A DNA stretch of 64,000 bases from Flavobacterium tistrianum (GCF_003254545.1 NZ_QJRH01000067.1:62001-126000); one strand, 5' to 3'; positions 25,598 to 35,149 are shown, counted from the stretch's first letter. Notes: a model not told the origin generated them from the sequence alone. Numbers and translations are program-made.

Positions 25598-25655
25598 AAA
25601 CTATTAGCTAATTGTTTTGTAAAAGTCGGCAATTTTTTGACTTTAATATATTGTA

Positions 25656-26171
25656 TTACTCTGATTTACTTTTTAGCAGTGTTAACTTATTGTTCTTGTT
25701 AAATTTCCATCTGTCAGTGTGCCATCTTGCGGCACCTCTGCAGGTAGATTCAAATGTTTTATCTTTTTTATTTATTGCTACATCACAAAATTCACTGCAT
25801 TGAGGGCTGGAGTCTGATGGTATTTTTGCTTCTTTAAACAAACCATTTGCCGGATTGTAAATAAAGATTTGGTAAACCCTGTAAACTCCCATTCCATCAT
25901 CTGTATGGTAAACGGAAAAATCTTTGTAACCATCAAAATTATAATCTTCTATTTTGATATTTGATTCTTTACCTGTAATTGAACCTGAAATTTCGATGTT
26001 GAGTATAATTTGTGGCTTATTGTTTTTAGAAGTTTGCACTTCTAATTTTTCAGAATCTTTCGGTAGATTTATTTTTATTTTTGTTTGATCCTTTTGATAA
26101 AACTCAATATTTTTTTGACTGAAACAATTTGCAGAAAATAAAATAAGGATATACAATATTGCTATTTTCAT
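25656..26171 (-). CDS. Secreted XAC2610-like protein
   Basis: A 171-residue exported protein with a signal peptide (about 1-18, ending CFSQ) and an FG-GAP-like turn DYNFDGYKDFSVY, seen in XAC2610-type periplasmic beta-propeller-related proteins. Cysteines (CSEFCD and TCRGAARW) suggest disulfide bonds. Function is unknown. It lies 2 bases downstream of uvrC on the same strand and may be expressed with it. Confidence 0.75.
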   Translation of the reverse strand: MKIAILYILILFSANCFSQKNIEFYQKDQTKIKINLPKDSEKLEVQTSKNNKPQIILNIEISGSITGKESNIKIEDYNFDGYKDFSVYHTDDGMGVYRVYQIFIYNPANGLFKEAKIPSDSSPQCSEFCDVAINKKDKTFESTCRGAARWHTDRWKFNKNNKLTLLKSKSE

Positions 26172-26173
26172 TC

Positions 26174-27973
26174 TTAAGATTGATTACTGTGATAAAATTC
26201 GACAATTTTTTTGGCTTTAGAAACACCTACAACCGCTGAAATTTCTTTTTCTGTGGCCAATTTCAATCTTTTAACACTTTTGAAATGTTGTATTAACGTA
26301 GTCATGGTTTTTTCGCCAATTCCTGGAATGCTTTCAACCGAAGAATTAAGTGCCGATTTGCTTCGTTTGTCTCTATGAAATGTGATTCCGAATCTATGCG
26401 CTTCGTTTCTTAAATGCTGAATGACTTTTAAAGTTTCTGATTTTTTGTCTAAATATAACGGAATCGAATCGCCTGGATAGAAAAGTTCTTCCAAACGTTT
26501 TGCGATTCCGATAATAGCCACTTTTCCTCGTAATCCTAAATCATCAATACTTTTTAGTGCTGCCGAAAGCTGTCCTTTTCCACCGTCAATAATAATTAAT
26601 TGCGGCAAAGGTTCATTTTCGTCTAACAATCTTTTGTAACGGCGATACACAATTTCGGTCATCGAAGCAAAGTCGTTTGAGCCTTCAACAGTTTTGACAT
26701 TAAAATGACGGTAATCTTTTTTGCTCGGTTTTCCGTCTTTAAAAACTACGCAAGCCGCAACCGGATTTGTTCCTTGAATGTTCGAGTTATCAAAACATTC
26801 AATATGGCGAGGTTCAGACGGAAGACGTAAATCTTTCTGCATCTGTGCCATAATTCGATTAACATGACGATCGGGATCTACAATTTGTAATTGTTTTAAT
26901 TGTTCGATTCGATAGAATTTCGCATTTCGAATAGACAAATCCAGAATCTGTTTTTTGTCTCCAAGTTGCGGAACGGTTATTTTAATGTTTTCGCCCAAAT
27001 CCATTTCAAAAGGAACAATAATTTCTTTTGATAATAATTGAAAACGCTCGCGAAGTTCTACAATGGCCAATTCTAACAATTCTTCATCACTTTCGTCGAG
27101 CTTTTTCTTCATTTCTAAAGTATGAGAACGAATAATTGAACCGTGAGAAATTTGAAGGAAATTGACGTACGCGGCGCTTTCATCAGAAATAATCGAGAAA
27201 ACATCAATGTTGGTAATCTTCGGATTGATAATGGTAGATCTAGATTGATAATTCTCTAGAACTTCAATCTTTTCTTTGATTTTCTGTGCTTCTTCAAACT
27301 GTAGATTCTGCGCATAAGCGTTCATTACTTTCTTAAAATCCTTCAAACTTTCTTTGAAGTTTCCTTTCAAGATTTCGCGAATCGCGTTAACCTGTCTTTG
27401 GTATTCTTCCAATGGTTCCAAACCTTCGCATGGGCCTTTGCAGTTGCCAATATGATATTCCAGACAAACTTTAAATTTCCCTGAATTAATATTCGATTCG
27501 CTCAAATCGTAATTGCAAGTTCGAAGCGGGTACAACTCTTTAATTAAATCTAAAATCGTATGTACTGTTTTGAAACTGGTGTAAGGACCAAAATATTCAG
27601 AGCCGTCTTTGACCATGTTTCGAGTTGAAAATATTCTCGAAAAAGGTTCTTTTTTAATACAGATCCACGGATACGTTTTGTCATCGCGAAGCAAAACATT
27701 GTATCTCGGTTGAAGCGTTTTAATTAAATTGTTTTCCAGTAAAAGCGCATCGGTTTCTGTTGGAACTACAATGTGTTTTATGGTCACGATTTTTTTTACC
27801 AATACGTTAGTTTTGGCTGTATCGTGAATTTTATTGAAATAAGAGGAAACCCTTTTTTTTAAATTTTTAGCTTTTCCGACATACAAGATTTTCCCGTCTT
27901 TATCATAATATTGATAAACGCCTGGATTATCAGGCAACGTTAAAATTTGAAGATCTAAGGACGGTTTTTGCAT
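26174..27973 (-). CDS. uvrC: Excinuclease ABC subunit C
   Basis: A 599-residue nucleotide-excision-repair nuclease that cuts DNA both 3' and 5' of a lesion. The N-terminal GIY-YIG domain is visible as NPGVYQYYDKDGKILYVGKAKNL, followed by a UVR interaction region, an RNase H-like domain with HIECFDNSNIQGTN and IIDGGKGQL, and a C-terminal HhH (SIPGIGEKTMTTLIQHF). I used the ATG at 27973 because MQKPSLDLQ matches the family start. It is followed closely by the XAC2610-like gene. Confidence 0.96.
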   Translation of the reverse strand: MQKPSLDLQILTLPDNPGVYQYYDKDGKILYVGKAKNLKKRVSSYFNKIHDTAKTNVLVKKIVTIKHIVVPTETDALLLENNLIKTLQPRYNVLLRDDKTYPWICIKKEPFSRIFSTRNMVKDGSEYFGPYTSFKTVHTILDLIKELYPLRTCNYDLSESNINSGKFKVCLEYHIGNCKGPCEGLEPLEEYQRQVNAIREILKGNFKESLKDFKKVMNAYAQNLQFEEAQKIKEKIEVLENYQSRSTIINPKITNIDVFSIISDESAAYVNFLQISHGSIIRSHTLEMKKKLDESDEELLELAIVELRERFQLLSKEIIVPFEMDLGENIKITVPQLGDKKQILDLSIRNAKFYRIEQLKQLQIVDPDRHVNRIMAQMQKDLRLPSEPRHIECFDNSNIQGTNPVAACVVFKDGKPSKKDYRHFNVKTVEGSNDFASMTEIVYRRYKRLLDENEPLPQLIIIDGGKGQLSAALKSIDDLGLRGKVAIIGIAKRLEELFYPGDSIPLYLDKKSETLKVIQHLRNEAHRFGITFHRDKRSKSALNSSVESIPGIGEKTMTTLIQHFKSVKRLKLATEKEISAVVGVSKAKKIVEFYHSNQS

Positions 27974-28055
27974 TCTATTGTGTTTCTGAAGATGTTCGAG
28001 AAGCTTTTCAAAAACCATTCCGATTTCTAAAAGAAGCTTAACATTGAATTAGTTT

Positions 28056-28063
28056 CAAATTTA
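28056..28063 (-). promoter_or_regulatory. -7 promoter element for uvrC
   Basis: On the minus strand TAAATTTG (TAnnTTTG) lies 82 bases before the uvrC start, in the divergent gap with the deacylase gene. Confidence 0.35.
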
Positions 28064-28107
28064 CAAAATCAAAAGAATAATTTCTATATTTAGATTTTAT
28101 AATTCAC

Positions 28108-29088
28108 ATGAAAAATAGTGCTCCATTGGTTATTTTTGGCGAATCGATTTTGCCAGGAGAACATAGAACCATAAATGTCGAAATTGCTCGACTTCATACT
28201 ACAACAAAACTAAATATTCCGGTTATTGTGCGCCGTTCCAAGCATGAAGGCCCTGTTGTTTTATTTTCTGCAGGAATTCATGGGGATGAAATTAACGGTG
28301 TAGAAATTGTTCGTCAGATTATCAGTAAAAAAATCAATAGACCTGCACGAGGTACAATAATTTGCATTCCAGTAATCAATATGTACGGTTTTGTGAATAA
28401 ATCTCGCGAGTTTCCAGACGGACGTGATTTGAATCGTGTTTTTCCAGGAAGTAAAAAAGGTTCGCTTGCCAGTAGATTTGCCTATCATATTGTCGAAGAA
28501 ATTCTGCCGATTTTAGATTATGCTGTCGATTTTCATGCAGGCGGTGCTAGCCGTTTTAATGCACCTCAAATTAGAATTACCGAAAATAATCCTGAATTGA
28601 AAGTTTTGGCCGATATTTTTAATGCGCCTTTTACACTTTATTCTAAAAATATAAGTGGTTCTTTCAGAAAAACTTCTGAAAGTGCAAATGTAAAAATGTT
28701 GCTTTTTGAAGGCGGAAAATCATTAGACATCAATAACGAGATTGCAAATCAAGGTGTTTTAGGTACAAAACGTTTGCTCTATTATTTAGGAATGCTCGAT
28801 TCTAAACAAATTATGGAACCCGCATTAACGCCTTCAATTTATATAAAACAATCCATTTGGCTTCGTGCAAAATGTTCTGGACTGCTTCACGATTTTAATT
28901 TGGTTGGGAAATTTGTAACCAAAGGCACTATCTTAGCCATCATTACAGATCCGTTTGGGAAATTTGAACAAAAAGTCAAAGCGCCACATGATGGTTATGT
29001 AATCAACGCCAACCATTCGCCAATTGTTTATGAAGGCGATGCCATTTATCATTTATCTAAAACCCCAGATGACAATGCCGACGAGTAA
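28108..29088 (+). CDS. M14-like succinylglutamate desuccinylase/aspartoacylase-family deacylase
   Basis: A 326-residue zinc carboxypeptidase-like protein. The zinc ligands are His58 and Glu61 (GIHGDEING) with His143 (DFHAGG), as in aspartoacylase and AstE. Typical members deacylate N-acyl amino acids, but the exact substrate is not clear. It overlaps the next gene (5-formyltetrahydrofolate cyclo-ligase) by about 20 bases, so the two are translationally coupled. It is divergent from uvrC. Confidence 0.87.
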   Translation: MKNSAPLVIFGESILPGEHRTINVEIARLHTTTKLNIPVIVRRSKHEGPVVLFSAGIHGDEINGVEIVRQIISKKINRPARGTIICIPVINMYGFVNKSREFPDGRDLNRVFPGSKKGSLASRFAYHIVEEILPILDYAVDFHAGGASRFNAPQIRITENNPELKVLADIFNAPFTLYSKNISGSFRKTSESANVKMLLFEGGKSLDINNEIANQGVLGTKRLLYYLGMLDSKQIMEPALTPSIYIKQSIWLRAKCSGLLHDFNLVGKFVTKGTILAIITDPFGKFEQKVKAPHDGYVINANHSPIVYEGDAIYHLSKTPDDNADE

Positions 29089-29644
29089 AAAAGAACTTCG
29101 CATAGAATATAAAAATCTTCGTAAAGCACTTTCTTTTGATGAAATAGAAGAAAAAAGTCTCGCAATTGCCAATCAATTAATTCAAATGCCAATTTGGGAT
29201 AAAACGTATTACCATGTTTTTCTTCCAATTGAAGAACATAAAGAAGTAAATACCGAATATATTCTGCATTTGCTTTCTGGAAAAGATAAAGAAATCCTGA
29301 TTTCGAAAAGTGATTTTGAAACTAGAAAAATGACTCATTTTCTTTTAACAGATAATACTAAAATTAAAAAGAACGAATACAACATTCCTGAACCTGTTGA
29401 CGGAATCGAAGTGCCTTCGTCTAAAGTTGAAGTTGTTTTTGTGCCGCTTTTAGCTTTTGATATTTTTGGAAATCGAATTGGATACGGAAAAGGTTTCTAT
29501 GATAAATTTCTTGCCGAATGCAAACCTGAAACAATCAAAATCGGACTTTCTTTTTTTGAATCGGTAAGCCAAATTGATGATGTTTTTGAATCTGATATTA
29601 AATTAGATTATTGCGTTACGCCAGAGAAAATTTATACATTTTAA
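29069..29644 (+). CDS. 5-formyltetrahydrofolate cyclo-ligase
   Basis: A 191-residue enzyme (5-FTHF cyclo-ligase, YgfA/Fau family) that makes 5,10-methenyl-THF from 5-formyl-THF with ATP. The phosphate-binding NRIGYGKGFYDKFL motif and the N-terminal KKELRIEYKNLRKAL are diagnostic. The start at 29069 (MTMPTSKKEL) overlaps the preceding deacylase gene; the ATG 6 bases later (29075) would also work. No other folate gene is adjacent. Confidence 0.92.
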   Translation: MTMPTSKKELRIEYKNLRKALSFDEIEEKSLAIANQLIQMPIWDKTYYHVFLPIEEHKEVNTEYILHLLSGKDKEILISKSDFETRKMTHFLLTDNTKIKKNEYNIPEPVDGIEVPSSKVEVVFVPLLAFDIFGNRIGYGKGFYDKFLAECKPETIKIGLSFFESVSQIDDVFESDIKLDYCVTPEKIYTF

Positions 29645-29671
29645 TTTTGCATCCTAGCGTTCAAAATTTAA

Positions 29672-29729
29672 TGCCACAGATTAAAGGATTAAAAAGGATT
29701 AATCTTTTGGAATCATTTTAATCTGTGGC
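29672..29729. repeat. Inverted repeat of the TGCCACAGATTAAA family, copy 1
   Basis: Arms beginning TGCCACAGATTAAAGGATT and ending AATCTGTGGCA fold back on each other with one interruption. The same arms recur exactly, 20 bases each, at 42534-42597. Confidence 0.6.
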
Positions 29730-29763
29730 AAAAAAAAAAACTTTTTGTTGTCGACATGCTGGG

Positions 29764-29791
29764 TGTAGACGCACTGAAGTGCGTCTCTACA
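29764..29791. repeat. Palindrome TGTAGACGCACT/AGTGCGTCTCTACA
   Basis: A near-perfect 12-base palindrome (with two extra bases in one arm) around a 2-base centre, unrelated in sequence to the flanking copies. Confidence 0.5.
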
Positions 29792-29813
29792 ATTCAAACG
29801 AATAAAAAAATTT

Positions 29814-29857
29814 ATGCCACAAAAAAATAATCCATTTAATCATTTTAATCTGTGGCA
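29814..29857. repeat. Inverted repeat of the TGCCACA family, copy 2
   Basis: TGCCACA at the left end and TGTGGCA at the right end, around a TTTTAATC core, form a shorter version of the element at 29672-29729. Confidence 0.5.
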
Positions 29858-29955
29858 AAAAATCTTCACATTAAAAAAAATATTCCACACGAAATGCCTT
29901 TAAAAATAAGGGATTCTCATTTTATTTTCACGTAAGAAAAATATTTGTAAAAAAT

Positions 29956-29970
29956 TTGGCACGATTTTGA
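29956..29970 (+). promoter_or_regulatory. Sigma-54-like -24 element (imperfect)
   Basis: TTGGCACGATTTTGA contains the TGGCACG part of the sigma-54 promoter exactly, but the -12 half reads TTGA, not TTGC, and the spacing is one base short. It lies about 100 bases upstream of the VWA gene. Confidence 0.3.
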
Positions 29971-30069
29971 TACTCGAAAAATTGCAAATAATCGCCTTTA
30001 GTAAATCCGGAATGCTAGTCCTTATTTGAAGCCTATAACCTTTTATTAATTTTTTTTAAAACTTACTTT

Positions 30070-31592
30070 ATGAGAAATCTTAATTTCTTTATGATGGCAT
30101 TCCTTGTACTTACTATTTTCGGCTGTAAGAAAGTTGATTATGCTACCGTGGAAACTGCAGATTCTACCGCAGTTGCAGCTACGACCGATTTAATTGAAGA
30201 GGAAAATTATATTCCTGAAACCAATACAGAAAGTTATGCGGCATTAGAAGAAAATCCGTTTGAATCTCCACTAAAAGAACCGCTTTCTACTTTTTCTATC
30301 GATGTTGATAATGCATCGTATACCAATATCCGCAGATTTATAAACGAAGGGCAGAAAGTTCCAAAAGATGCTGTTCGTGTTAATATCCACAGCCAGATGG
30401 TGAAGATCCGTTTTCTATAAATACAGAATATAGCGATTGTCCATGGAATAAAAATAGCCGACTGCTAAAGATTGGTCTGCAGGGAAAAAATATTCCAATG
30501 GCAAATTTGCCGGCTACTAATCTAGTTTTTTTAGTGGATGTTTCGGGTTCTATGGATGAACCAAACAAACTGCCATTACTAAAAGAGTCGATGAAAATTT
30601 TAGTGAAAGAACTTCGAAGCATCGATAAAGTTTCGATTGTAGTTTATGCAGGATCTGCGGGAGTAGTTTTGGAGCCAACTTCTGGAGATAATAAAGATGA
30701 AATTATGGACGCTTTTGACGATTTGCACGCAGGCGGAAGCACGGCTGGTGGTGAAGGAATTGAATTAGCTTATAAACTCGCACAACAGAATTTTATCAAA
30801 GAAGGCAATAATAGGGTAGTGATAGCTACGGACGGAGATTTTAATGTTGGTGCTTCTACTGATGATGATATGCTGAAATTGATTGAGCAGAAAAGAGAGT
30901 CTGGCGTTTTCTTAACCGTTCTTGGATTTGGAATGGGGAATTACAAAGACAGTAAAATGGAAATTCTTGCCGATAAAGGAAACGGAAATTATGCTTATAT
31001 CGATAACATTCAGGAAGCGAATCGTTTTCTTGGAAAAGAATTTAAAGGTTCTATGTTTGCTATCGCAAAAGATGTAAAAATCCAAATTGAGTTTAATCCA
31101 AATCATGTTCAAGCATACCGATTGATTGGTTATGAAAACCGAAAACTGAATGCTGAAGATTTTAAAAATGATAAAATTGATGCGGGCGAATTAGGTAGCG
31201 GACATTCGGTTACGGCTTTGTATGAAATTATTCCGACTGGTGTAGACAGTAATTATGTTCCGTCTGATTTAAAATATACAAAAAGACAGAAAGTATCTGA
31301 AAATCATAGTAATGAACTAGCTACAGTAAAATTTAGATATAAAAAACCTGATGGCAATAGAAGTATTGAAATCGTAAATGTAATTGCAGATAAGAAAACA
31401 GACCTAGAAAACAGTTCTCCAGATTTCAAATTTATGACAGCAGTTTCTTGGTTCGGACTAAAATTGCGCGATTCAAAATATATTGCCAACAGTTCAAGTT
31501 CTGATATTAAAAGATTAGCGAAATCTGGTTTGTCAAATGACGAAGACGGTTACAGATCTGAATTTTTTAGGTTGGTTGATGCAGTGAATTAA
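30070..31592 (+). pseudogene. YfbK-type VWA lipoprotein gene broken by an internal deletion
   Basis: The first part (30070-30420) encodes a lipoprotein leader ending at Cys19 (TIFGCKK) and the conserved [21 protein letters not shown] region up to DAVRV, then runs into a stop. The frame resumes at 30384 with [19 protein letters not shown] and continues through the VWA domain (VFLVDVSGSMDEPNK, MIDAS) to 31592. Family members carry about 10 residues (EEMxNYF-type) between these points; only 2 bases remain, so a deletion of about 28 bases has shifted the frame. A downstream ATG at 30498 could restart translation. Confidence 0.82.
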
Positions 31593-31614
31593 TTAGTTAA
31601 ATTCCAAAAAAATA

Positions 31615-31656
31615 AAAATCCCAAATTCCAAAACAGTAATCGGAATTTGGGATTTT
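31615..31656. terminator. Bidirectional terminator, AAAATCCCAAATTCC family, copy 1
   Basis: Perfect 15-base arms (31615-31629 with 31642-31656) between the convergent VWA pseudogene and batE. The same stem recurs at 46722-46766, and a closely related one at 58528-58589. Confidence 0.82.
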
Positions 31657-31678
31657 TATATTTAAATATTTTAAAATC

Positions 31679-32425
31679 TTATTTCACTTCTTTAATTGTT
31701 GAAGAATCAATCCAACCTTGTGTTCCATCTGTCAGCTCGATTTTTTTCCAGCCAGCAATGCTTTCCAAAACATAAACTTTTGCTCCTTCGTGCAATAAAA
31801 TAATGCCATTTAAAGATTTTTCAGGTTTGTGTCGTACTTGGCTTAATTCAGAAAAAACAATAGCAACACGATCGTTTTCAAAATGACTTTTTTCTGATAT
31901 TCCAGCAGAAATGCTTAAAGCAAACGCAACCAGAATGATAAACATCCCAACAAAATAAATTCTTTTTGCCAATGTAGCATTTGAAAAATAATACCCGATA
32001 AAACTCAATAAAAATACAAAACCAAGTACAACAGAAATTTTAGCCCAAGTATTATAATCAAAAATAGAGGTAAAGTTCTGAATCAGTTTGGCGAAACCTA
32101 CTTTTGGAACTTCTTTAATTTCGTCGATAGTCAGTTTTTTGGCAAATTTTAAGTTGTTTAAAGTCTCTGGATCATTTGGTTTTAAAACCAAAGCTTTTTC
32201 ATAATTATAAATCGAAGGCGCAACCTGATTTAGCTTGTAATAACAATTTCCAAGATTAAAATACAATTCGGCAGACTGTAATTTATCTTCTTTTATGATG
32301 TTCTCATAAACCTGTGCAGCTTCTTTATATTGCCCTTTTTGGTACAATGCATTAGCCGATTCAAAACGACCTTGCGCAAAGAAAACCTGCGAGATGAATA
32401 AAAAGAGATATAATATGTTTTTCAT
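31679..32425 (-). CDS. batE: BatE-like TPR/SH3 membrane protein
   Basis: A 248-residue membrane protein: signal peptide, TPR repeats (about 20-95: SANALYQKGQYKEAAQVYEN, LYFNLGNCYYKLNQVAPSIYNYEKAL), two transmembrane segments (about 127-172) and a C-terminal SH3-like domain (AGWKKIELTDGTQGWIDS). This is the layout of Bacteroidota BatE. It is the last gene of the moxR-bat operon, 57 bases after batD across a short inverted repeat. Confidence 0.82.
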   Translation of the reverse strand: MKNILYLFLFISQVFFAQGRFESANALYQKGQYKEAAQVYENIIKEDKLQSAELYFNLGNCYYKLNQVAPSIYNYEKALVLKPNDPETLNNLKFAKKLTIDEIKEVPKVGFAKLIQNFTSIFDYNTWAKISVVLGFVFLLSFIGYYFSNATLAKRIYFVGMFIILVAFALSISAGISEKSHFENDRVAIVFSELSQVRHKPEKSLNGIILLHEGAKVYVLESIAGWKKIELTDGTQGWIDSSTIKEVK

Positions 32426-32437
32426 CTTATTTTGTTT

Positions 32438-32470
32438 AAACCTAACAAGTTTTTAAAACCTGTTAGGTTT
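32438..32470. repeat. Inverted repeat in the batD-batE gap
   Basis: AAACCTAACA (32438-32447) pairs exactly with TGTTAGGTTT (32461-32470), and the arms extend to 16 bases with one mismatch around a 1-base centre. Confidence 0.55.
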
Positions 32471-32482
32471 GTTTTATTACGT

Positions 32483-34231
32483 TTAAACAATCTGTTTTTC
32501 TAATTCAGAAATAATCATAACCGCTTTATCATAATCCTGCTGAATCGAAGCGCTCGATGCTGGTGCATAACGTGCAAATTCGCAGTTTTCAGTCAAAGCA
32601 ATAAAATTCTGAACTGTTTCTGCATTTGCATTTCTAGACAATAGCAATTCTCTAATATTGTCTTTGCTCATTTCTGAAGTTTCAATATGCAGTTTAGCTT
32701 TCAAGAAATTGTGCATTGCTTTTTCAAGTGCGATATAGAAAGGCTCTTTGTTGTTAAGATGTTTCTTCGCTTGCGATAAATATTTCTTAGCCAGCTTATT
32801 GTTCATTCTTATTCTATTTCCAGTAACATCACTATCCATAGCTTCTTTTTTCTTTCTAGCTAAAATGATAATCGGAATAATGATGAATGGAGCAAATAAT
32901 AATCCTAAATACAGATTTGAATCATAAAAATCATTTTTAGCAATCGGAATCAATGCTGTTTTAGATTTGATATTCTTGAAATGATCTGCTGTCGCTACAG
33001 CATTTTTAGATGCTGACGCTCCTGTATTTGCCTCTGCAGGTGTTGGTCCATCAAGAACATCAATCATAATTTCTTTTGAAGTGATGGTTTTATAAGATCC
33101 CGTACTCAAATCAAAATACGAAAACTGCATTGGTTTGATGGTGTATTTTCCTCTGTATTGCGGTACAATCGTGTATTTGTCTGTAATTCTACCAGACATT
33201 CCATTCAATGAGGTAGTTACTTGCTCATCATGAACAGGATCGTACATTTCTAATGCGTTTGGAACAACTGGTTTTGGAAGCGTAAATAACTTCATATTTC
33301 CAGTTCCCTGAGCGCTTACGATTAAGTCAAGACCTTCACCATTTTTAAGCGTTGTTTTTGATGGAGTAACAGTAAAATTGAATCGTCCGACAGCGCCTGT
33401 AAATCCTTCTGGTTTATTGGTTTCAGGAAGCGGACGCACATTGATTGTTTTGGCACCAGCAGAAACTACTTTATTGTCTTCTGCAATAATCATTTGACCA
33501 AACATATCACGACGATTTGTTGGCAATTGTACGCCAATATCTAGTGAAAGAGGTTCAATAGTAAGCCTTCCTGATTTCTGAGGATATAAAATGGTCTTTT
33601 TTAAGATTACATAATAAGCCTGCTGTCCTTGGTAAGAACCTTGTTGAACAGAAAGCTGCTTAACATCAATATTCTGATTCCAGAAATCATTGTATTTAGG
33701 TTTTGCTAATTCTTTAAAACCAGTAACACCAATATTATTAAAATATAATTTATAAACGACTGTTATTGGTTCATTTAAGTACGGATTTGTTTTTGAGATT
33801 TCCGCGACGAGTTCCAATAATTCATTTCCAGATCCTTGCGGTCTGTCATTTGGATCTCTTTCTTGAGCAACTGCATTGGTTACTGTAACTTTTATTGGAT
33901 TGGTTTTGTAAACCTGACCATTAAATTCTATCGCTGCCTGTTTGATTGTAATAGATCCTTTTCGCTCAGGCTGTATGATATAAGAATATATTTTTTGAAA
34001 AGAGCTACGTCCATTTATCCAAGACTGGCTAATCTGCTGGCTTGGTCCGGCAACCATTTTAAATCCATCAAAAGAAGGCTGTTCGAAATTATCTCCGTCA
34101 ACATTCATAATGAAATCAATGCGAAGTCTTTCGTTTAGTCCAAGTGTATTCTTGCTGACTCTGGCTTCAAATTGCACCTGAGCCATCAATCCTTGAAAAG
34201 TGAGTAGAAATAGAATTAAATATCTTTTCAT
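32483..34231 (-). CDS. batD: BatD oxygen-tolerance protein
   Basis: A 582-residue membrane protein with a signal peptide (ending GLMAQ) and a large exported beta-domain region (VQFEARVSKNTLGLNERLRI, GFKELAKPKYNDFW and NRFNFTVTPSKTTL-like segments), then a single transmembrane helix near residue 440 (FAPFIIIPIIILARKKK) and a cytoplasmic tail with helices. This matches the oxygen-tolerance BatD family. It works with BatA/B VWA proteins in the envelope and lies in the operon between batC and batE. Confidence 0.88.
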   Translation of the reverse strand: MKRYLILFLLTFQGLMAQVQFEARVSKNTLGLNERLRIDFIMNVDGDNFEQPSFDGFKMVAGPSQQISQSWINGRSSFQKIYSYIIQPERKGSITIKQAAIEFNGQVYKTNPIKVTVTNAVAQERDPNDRPQGSGNELLELVAEISKTNPYLNEPITVVYKLYFNNIGVTGFKELAKPKYNDFWNQNIDVKQLSVQQGSYQGQQAYYVILKKTILYPQKSGRLTIEPLSLDIGVQLPTNRRDMFGQMIIAEDNKVVSAGAKTINVRPLPETNKPEGFTGAVGRFNFTVTPSKTTLKNGEGLDLIVSAQGTGNMKLFTLPKPVVPNALEMYDPVHDEQVTTSLNGMSGRITDKYTIVPQYRGKYTIKPMQFSYFDLSTGSYKTITSKEIMIDVLDGPTPAEANTGASASKNAVATADHFKNIKSKTALIPIAKNDFYDSNLYLGLLFAPFIIIPIIILARKKKEAMDSDVTGNRIRMNNKLAKKYLSQAKKHLNNKEPFYIALEKAMHNFLKAKLHIETSEMSKDNIRELLLSRNANAETVQNFIALTENCEFARYAPASSASIQQDYDKAVMIISELEKQIV

Positions 34232-34278
34232 TCCTTGTTTTAGTCGTTGTTTATTTAGCTGTTAAACTGTTTAACCGT

Positions 34279-34328
34279 TAATCGTTTAACTGTATATCTG
34301 ATTAAACAAATAAACAATTAAACGATTA
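34279..34328. repeat. Inverted repeat in the batC-batD gap
   Basis: TAATCGTTTAA (34279-34289) is exactly complementary to TTAAACGATTA (34318-34328). Several GTTTAA-type copies lie between. Confidence 0.5.
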
Positions 34329-34339
34329 AACTCAAAATC

Positions 34340-35110
34340 CTACCAGTCTTTTTCTGTTTTCTTAGGATTTGCTTTTACTTTCTGAGCATTTACTTTGTCC
34401 TGAATTTTCTTTTCTTCATTATTTACCGCATCTAATAAATTCTGAACACGCTCTTTTGATATTCCTCCAGGCTGTGGTTTTGGCTGTCCTTGGTTGTCAG
34501 ATTTATCGTCTTGCTTAGGATCGTTTTTGCCATCTTTTTTGTCTTTGTCCTGGTCGCCTTTATCGTCTTTTTTATCTTTATCCTTGTCTTTATCTTTATT
34601 ATTGTCCTTGTTTTTGTCTTTATTTTTATCCTTATCCTTGTCTTTGTCCTTGTTTTTATCTTTGTTCTGATCGTTTTTAGGAGGATTTTCTTTTAGTTTT
34701 TGTTTTGCATAAGCATAATTGTAACGCGTTTCTTCATCGGTTGGATCGTTACGAAGGGCTTGTTTGTATGCTTCAACTGCCTGAGTATAATCTTTCTCTT
34801 TCATGAAAGTATTTCCAAGATTATGATAAGCCTTGTGTTTTTCAGGTTTTGTTTTGGCATTCTTTATCGCTTTCGCGTAAGCAAATTTAGCTTCCGAAAT
34901 CTGATTTTGTCTATAAATGGTATTTCCTAAGTTATATGCCGCAGCAGATTTTTTAGGAAATTTTGATTCCGAGATTCTATAGTTTGCCTCAGCATCAGTA
35001 AATTTATTCTGTTTATATTCTTCATTCCCAGCAGGCAATGTTTTATCTTTTTCTTGAGCAGAAACTGCAAAAGAAACGGTTAGTAAAATATAAAGGAGTA
35101 AATTTTTCAT
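34340..35110 (-). CDS. batC: BatC TPR protein with a Lys/Asp-rich tract
   Basis: A 256-residue periplasmic protein: signal peptide (starting MKNLLLYILL), TPR repeats (AAYNLGNTIYRQNQISEAKFAYAKA, KAYHNLGNTFMKEKDYTQAVEAYKQAL) and a long KDKDKNKDK-type tract (about 160-205) before a C-terminal QNLLDAVNNEEKKIQDK helix. I used the ATG at 35110, which gives a clean signal peptide; the longer frame adds residues over the batB stop region. The tract is common in BatC and may act as an extended linker. Confidence 0.85.
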   Translation of the reverse strand: MKNLLLYILLTVSFAVSAQEKDKTLPAGNEEYKQNKFTDAEANYRISESKFPKKSAAAYNLGNTIYRQNQISEAKFAYAKAIKNAKTKPEKHKAYHNLGNTFMKEKDYTQAVEAYKQALRNDPTDEETRYNYAYAKQKLKENPPKNDQNKDKNKDKDKDKDKNKDKNKDNNKDKDKDKDKKDDKGDQDKDKKDGKNDPKQDDKSDNQGQPKPQPGGISKERVQNLLDAVNNEEKKIQDKVNAQKVKANPKKTEKDW

Positions 35111-35149
35111 TCTAATTTTGTTTTCTGTTCTGAATTTCATTCTGAACAT

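Larger units (their letters stand above)
29645..30069. other. 425-base gap with dispersed palindromes and a sigma-54-like site
   Basis: This gap before the broken VWA gene has no coding frame. It contains three inverted-repeat structures (29672-29729, 29764-29791, 29814-29857) and a TTGGCACG-type element at 29956-29970. The first and third palindromes share a TGCCACA/TGTGGCA core with the element at 42534-42597. Confidence 0.6.

Noticed and set aside
29645..30069. CRISPR-like array in the palindrome-rich gap
   Set aside because: The repeats are few, palindromic and not evenly spaced by unique spacers, so they do not form an array.
34490..34696. A hydrophobic plus-strand frame opposite the Lys/Asp-rich part of batC
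   Set aside because: It is the complement of a low-complexity coding repeat, so its long run of Val/Phe/Ile is an artefact.
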